DNA from: an uncultured Actinomycetes bacterium
Lineage (GTDB): Bacteria > Actinomycetota > Actinomycetes > S36-B12
Direction: 5' to 3'
Assembly (NCBI GenBank): GCA_903848435.1
Contig: CAINGG010000185.1
Span: 1 to 6,855, forward strand
DNA: 6,855 nucleotides
Below are positions 5,256 to 6,855 of this stretch, one piece after another. The position numbers were made by a program, and so were the translations under genes. Each line of letters starts with the position of its first letter. Position 1 is the stretch's first letter. Below the pieces are notes generated by a model. The model was not told the DNA's origin. It did no database searches and was given only the letters and a program-made list of their open reading frames with translations.

Positions 5256-6855
5256 GTGAACAGGCGACGTGTGCGCGCAGTACTGACCGCAGGAGCCTCG
5301 ATGGCGATGCTGGGCGCCCTTCTCGCCGGCGCGGGCACGCCCGCCCAGGCTCGCATCCCGTCGCTCTCGGCTGGGTTGGCGGATGCGCCGTCCGGCCCAC
5401 GGGTCAAGGCCGTCGACTTCACGGCCAAGGCTCCGTCGACCGTGCGCGCGAGTCAGGTCTTCATCGTCACGGGCATGCTGCCGCGCGAATTCGGGGGGCG
5501 CTCGGTGGTCGGTGAAGTGCAGGTGGGGAAGGCATGGGTCTCGGTCAAGGCTGCGCGGGTGGCGGCCAATGGGGCCATTCGAATGCCCATGCAGTTGAGC
5601 AAGCCGGGCAGTCATCGCATCCGTCTGCGCGTCCCTGGCAAGCAATTGGCTCAGTCGCAGGTGCTGATCGTGCGGTCCACCGGCAAGGTGACGACCGACG
5701 AGTCGCCGCTGCGGATGTACTCGCATTGGCTGTCTCGCGAGTCGGCCGTGGCGCCCCGCACGGGCCGCCTACAGCCCAGGGCCGATGGCGCCACGGAGGC
5801 GACCGAGGCGGCCGCCGCGACGAGCGACCAGTTGGCCGGATTCGAGAGCCTGGCCAGCGGTGCCCTTGACGCGACTGGTGCTGCGGTCGTGGGTTTCGGG
5901 GTCAACACGCTGTTGGGACTGCTCTTTCCCGGCGCCTCCGCGGCCACCGGTGCGCAGGTCGCTGCGCTCGAGCAGGAAATGCAGCAGGACTTCGCCATCG
6001 TCTACCAGGACCTGGCGGAGATCCAGAGCACGCTGGTGACCGTCGAGGAGCAGAACTCCCAGATCTTCGACAAGGCATCCCAGATCAACTGCCAGCAGCA
6101 GATCAATCAGGCGCAATCGATCGCCGATTCCATCAATGCGACATTCAAGAACTACGAGAACGTGCTGACGCCGACATGGGGGCAGGCCAACATCAACTAT
6201 GGCGGTGGCACAGCCAATGCTCGCGTGATCGGCAACTACATCTTTGGTGCCGGCTCGGGCACGCCGTCCTTCGCCTCCGGCGTCAACTCTCTCCAGACCC
6301 AGGTGACCCAGCTGGCCACCCTCCTGAGCACCAACAACTCGCAGGGTCTGATCTACACGTGCGCGAGTGCCGCGGCGTCCAACGTCATCCAGGGCACGTC
6401 CGCCCCTTCCACCACCAATCCGCCCGTCGTGCCCATCGGGACGCTCGACACGGCCTATGCCGAGCAGGTGCAGCAGCTCACCGGGTACTTCACATCAATC
6501 CTCAACGTCGGGGCCGGCCTGGTCGGTATCGGCGATGTGCTGGCTGCGGCGACCCTGGTGGGTCCCACCGTGCAGACACCGGCAGACTTCCTCCAGGCGT
6601 GCAACAACCTGTCAGCCAACGCTTTCTCGTGCGTCCAGACGGCAGCATGGCTGAACTCCATGGGCGCGGCCGTGGGCACGGCCTGGCAGCTGACCGGTGC
6701 TTCGTGGTCGCAGGTGACCAATGGCACGCTGGCCGCGGACGTCTACGCCACGAGCAACGTGACGTCGAGTTTCACCAACGGCGACAACGCCTGGGTCACT
6801 GACATCGCGGGCTACCGCACCGGCTACTTCGGCCAAGGTGCTACCGCGACGAACC
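5256..6855 (+). CDS. Secreted Ig-like / coiled-coil protein of unknown function (3' end outside window)
   Basis: I do not recognise this protein. The frame stays open from GTG 5256 to the window edge, giving 533 codons and no stop. Residues 1-32 form a Sec-type signal peptide: basic NRRRVR, an Ala/Leu-rich core and a probable cleavage after AQA (30-32). Residues about 50-141 alternate in a beta-sandwich pattern (VFIVTGML, GRSVVGEVQV, WVSVKAARV, IRLRVPG, VLIVRS) and look like an Ig-like domain. An Ala/Glu-rich linker (145-200) leads to an apolar segment (207-227, with VVGFGVNTLLGLLF), then a Gln-rich predicted coiled coil (about 235-304). A second apolar stretch is at 411-437. Four cysteines (279, 369, 449, 459) could form disulphides outside the cell; the C-terminal part is Asn/Thr/Ser-rich. 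Possible roles include a surface protein or a helical membrane-active (pore-forming) protein; neither is established. Confidence 0.75.
   Translation, partial: MNRRRVRAVLTAGASMAMLGALLAGAGTPAQARIPSLSAGLADAPSGPRVKAVDFTAKAPSTVRASQVFIVTGMLPREFGGRSVVGEVQVGKAWVSVKAARVAANGAIRMPMQLSKPGSHRIRLRVPGKQLAQSQVLIVRSTGKVTTDESPLRMYSHWLSRESAVAPRTGRLQPRADGATEATEAAAATSDQLAGFESLASGALDATGAAVVGFGVNTLLGLLFPGASAATGAQVAALEQEMQQDFAIVYQDLAEIQSTLVTVEEQNSQIFDKASQINCQQQINQAQSIADSINATFKNYENVLTPTWGQANINYGGGTANARVIGNYIFGAGSGTPSFASGVNSLQTQVTQLATLLSTNNSQGLIYTCASAAASNVIQGTSAPSTTNPPVVPIGTLDTAYAEQVQQLTGYFTSILNVGAGLVGIGDVLAAATLVGPTVQTPADFLQACNNLSANAFSCVQTAAWLNSMGAAVGTAWQLTGASWSQVTNGTLAADVYATSNVTSSFTNGDNAWVTDIAGYRTGYFGQGATATN

Noticed and set aside
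4463..5428. 321-codon open frame on the minus strand opposite tsaC
   Set aside because: It is antisense to prmC's end, tsaC and the secreted gene's start, has low-complexity Arg/Ala composition and no recognisable motif.
6176..6802. 208-codon plus-strand frame rich in Arg, His and Gln
   Set aside because: It is an alternate frame of the secreted-protein gene; its composition is that of an out-of-frame GC-rich translation and the other frame has a signal peptide and domain pattern.

Overview
The window looks like a chromosomal segment of a high-GC actinobacterium (Actinomycetota). The DNA is strongly GC-rich, with G or C at most third codon positions and GTG starts in three genes (rho, prmC and the secreted-protein gene). 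The gene order thrB - rho - rpmE - prfA - prmC - tsaC is a well-known actinobacterial arrangement. Rho carries the long Arg/Asp-rich N-terminal insertion typical of this phylum. I cannot name a genus from the sequence.

Layout: bases 1-278 hold the 3' end of homoserine kinase (thrB). Bases 279-475 are a non-coding leader ahead of rho, with a C-rich, G-poor stretch (321-366) and two hairpins next to the ribosome-binding site. Rho is at 476-2065. The 124-base gap that follows holds a short TTCG-capped hairpin, a weak promoter candidate and a strongly folded leader for rpmE (ribosomal protein L31, 2190-2429). Then come prfA (release factor RF1, 2459-3535), prmC (RF1/RF2 glutamine methyltransferase, 3532-4488, overlapping prfA by 4 bases) and tsaC (threonylcarbamoyl-AMP synthase, 4490-5140, one base after prmC). 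After a 115-base gap, a secreted protein gene starts at 5256 and runs off the right edge without a stop codon.

How the genes work together: six of the seven are housekeeping. Rho ends transcription. L31 is a 50S ribosomal subunit protein. RF1 ends translation at UAA/UAG, and PrmC methylates the GGQ glutamine of the release factors, so the overlapping prfA-prmC pair encodes a substrate and its modifying enzyme. TsaC makes the activated intermediate for the tRNA t6A modification. prfA, prmC and tsaC are tightly packed and are probably one transcript.

Less ordinary points: (i) the stacked hairpin ending just before the rpmE Shine-Dalgarno sequence, which looks like a ribosomal-protein leader; (ii) the possible rut-like, hairpin-bearing rho leader; (iii) a TsaC in which the usually conserved S-x-N of the ATP-binding site reads G-A-Q and the PT[DE]T motif reads PTES; (iv) an unrecognised exported protein with an Ig-like domain, a glycine/alanine-rich apolar segment, a long coiled coil and a second apolar segment. 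I saw no mobile element, CRISPR array, tRNA or rRNA.
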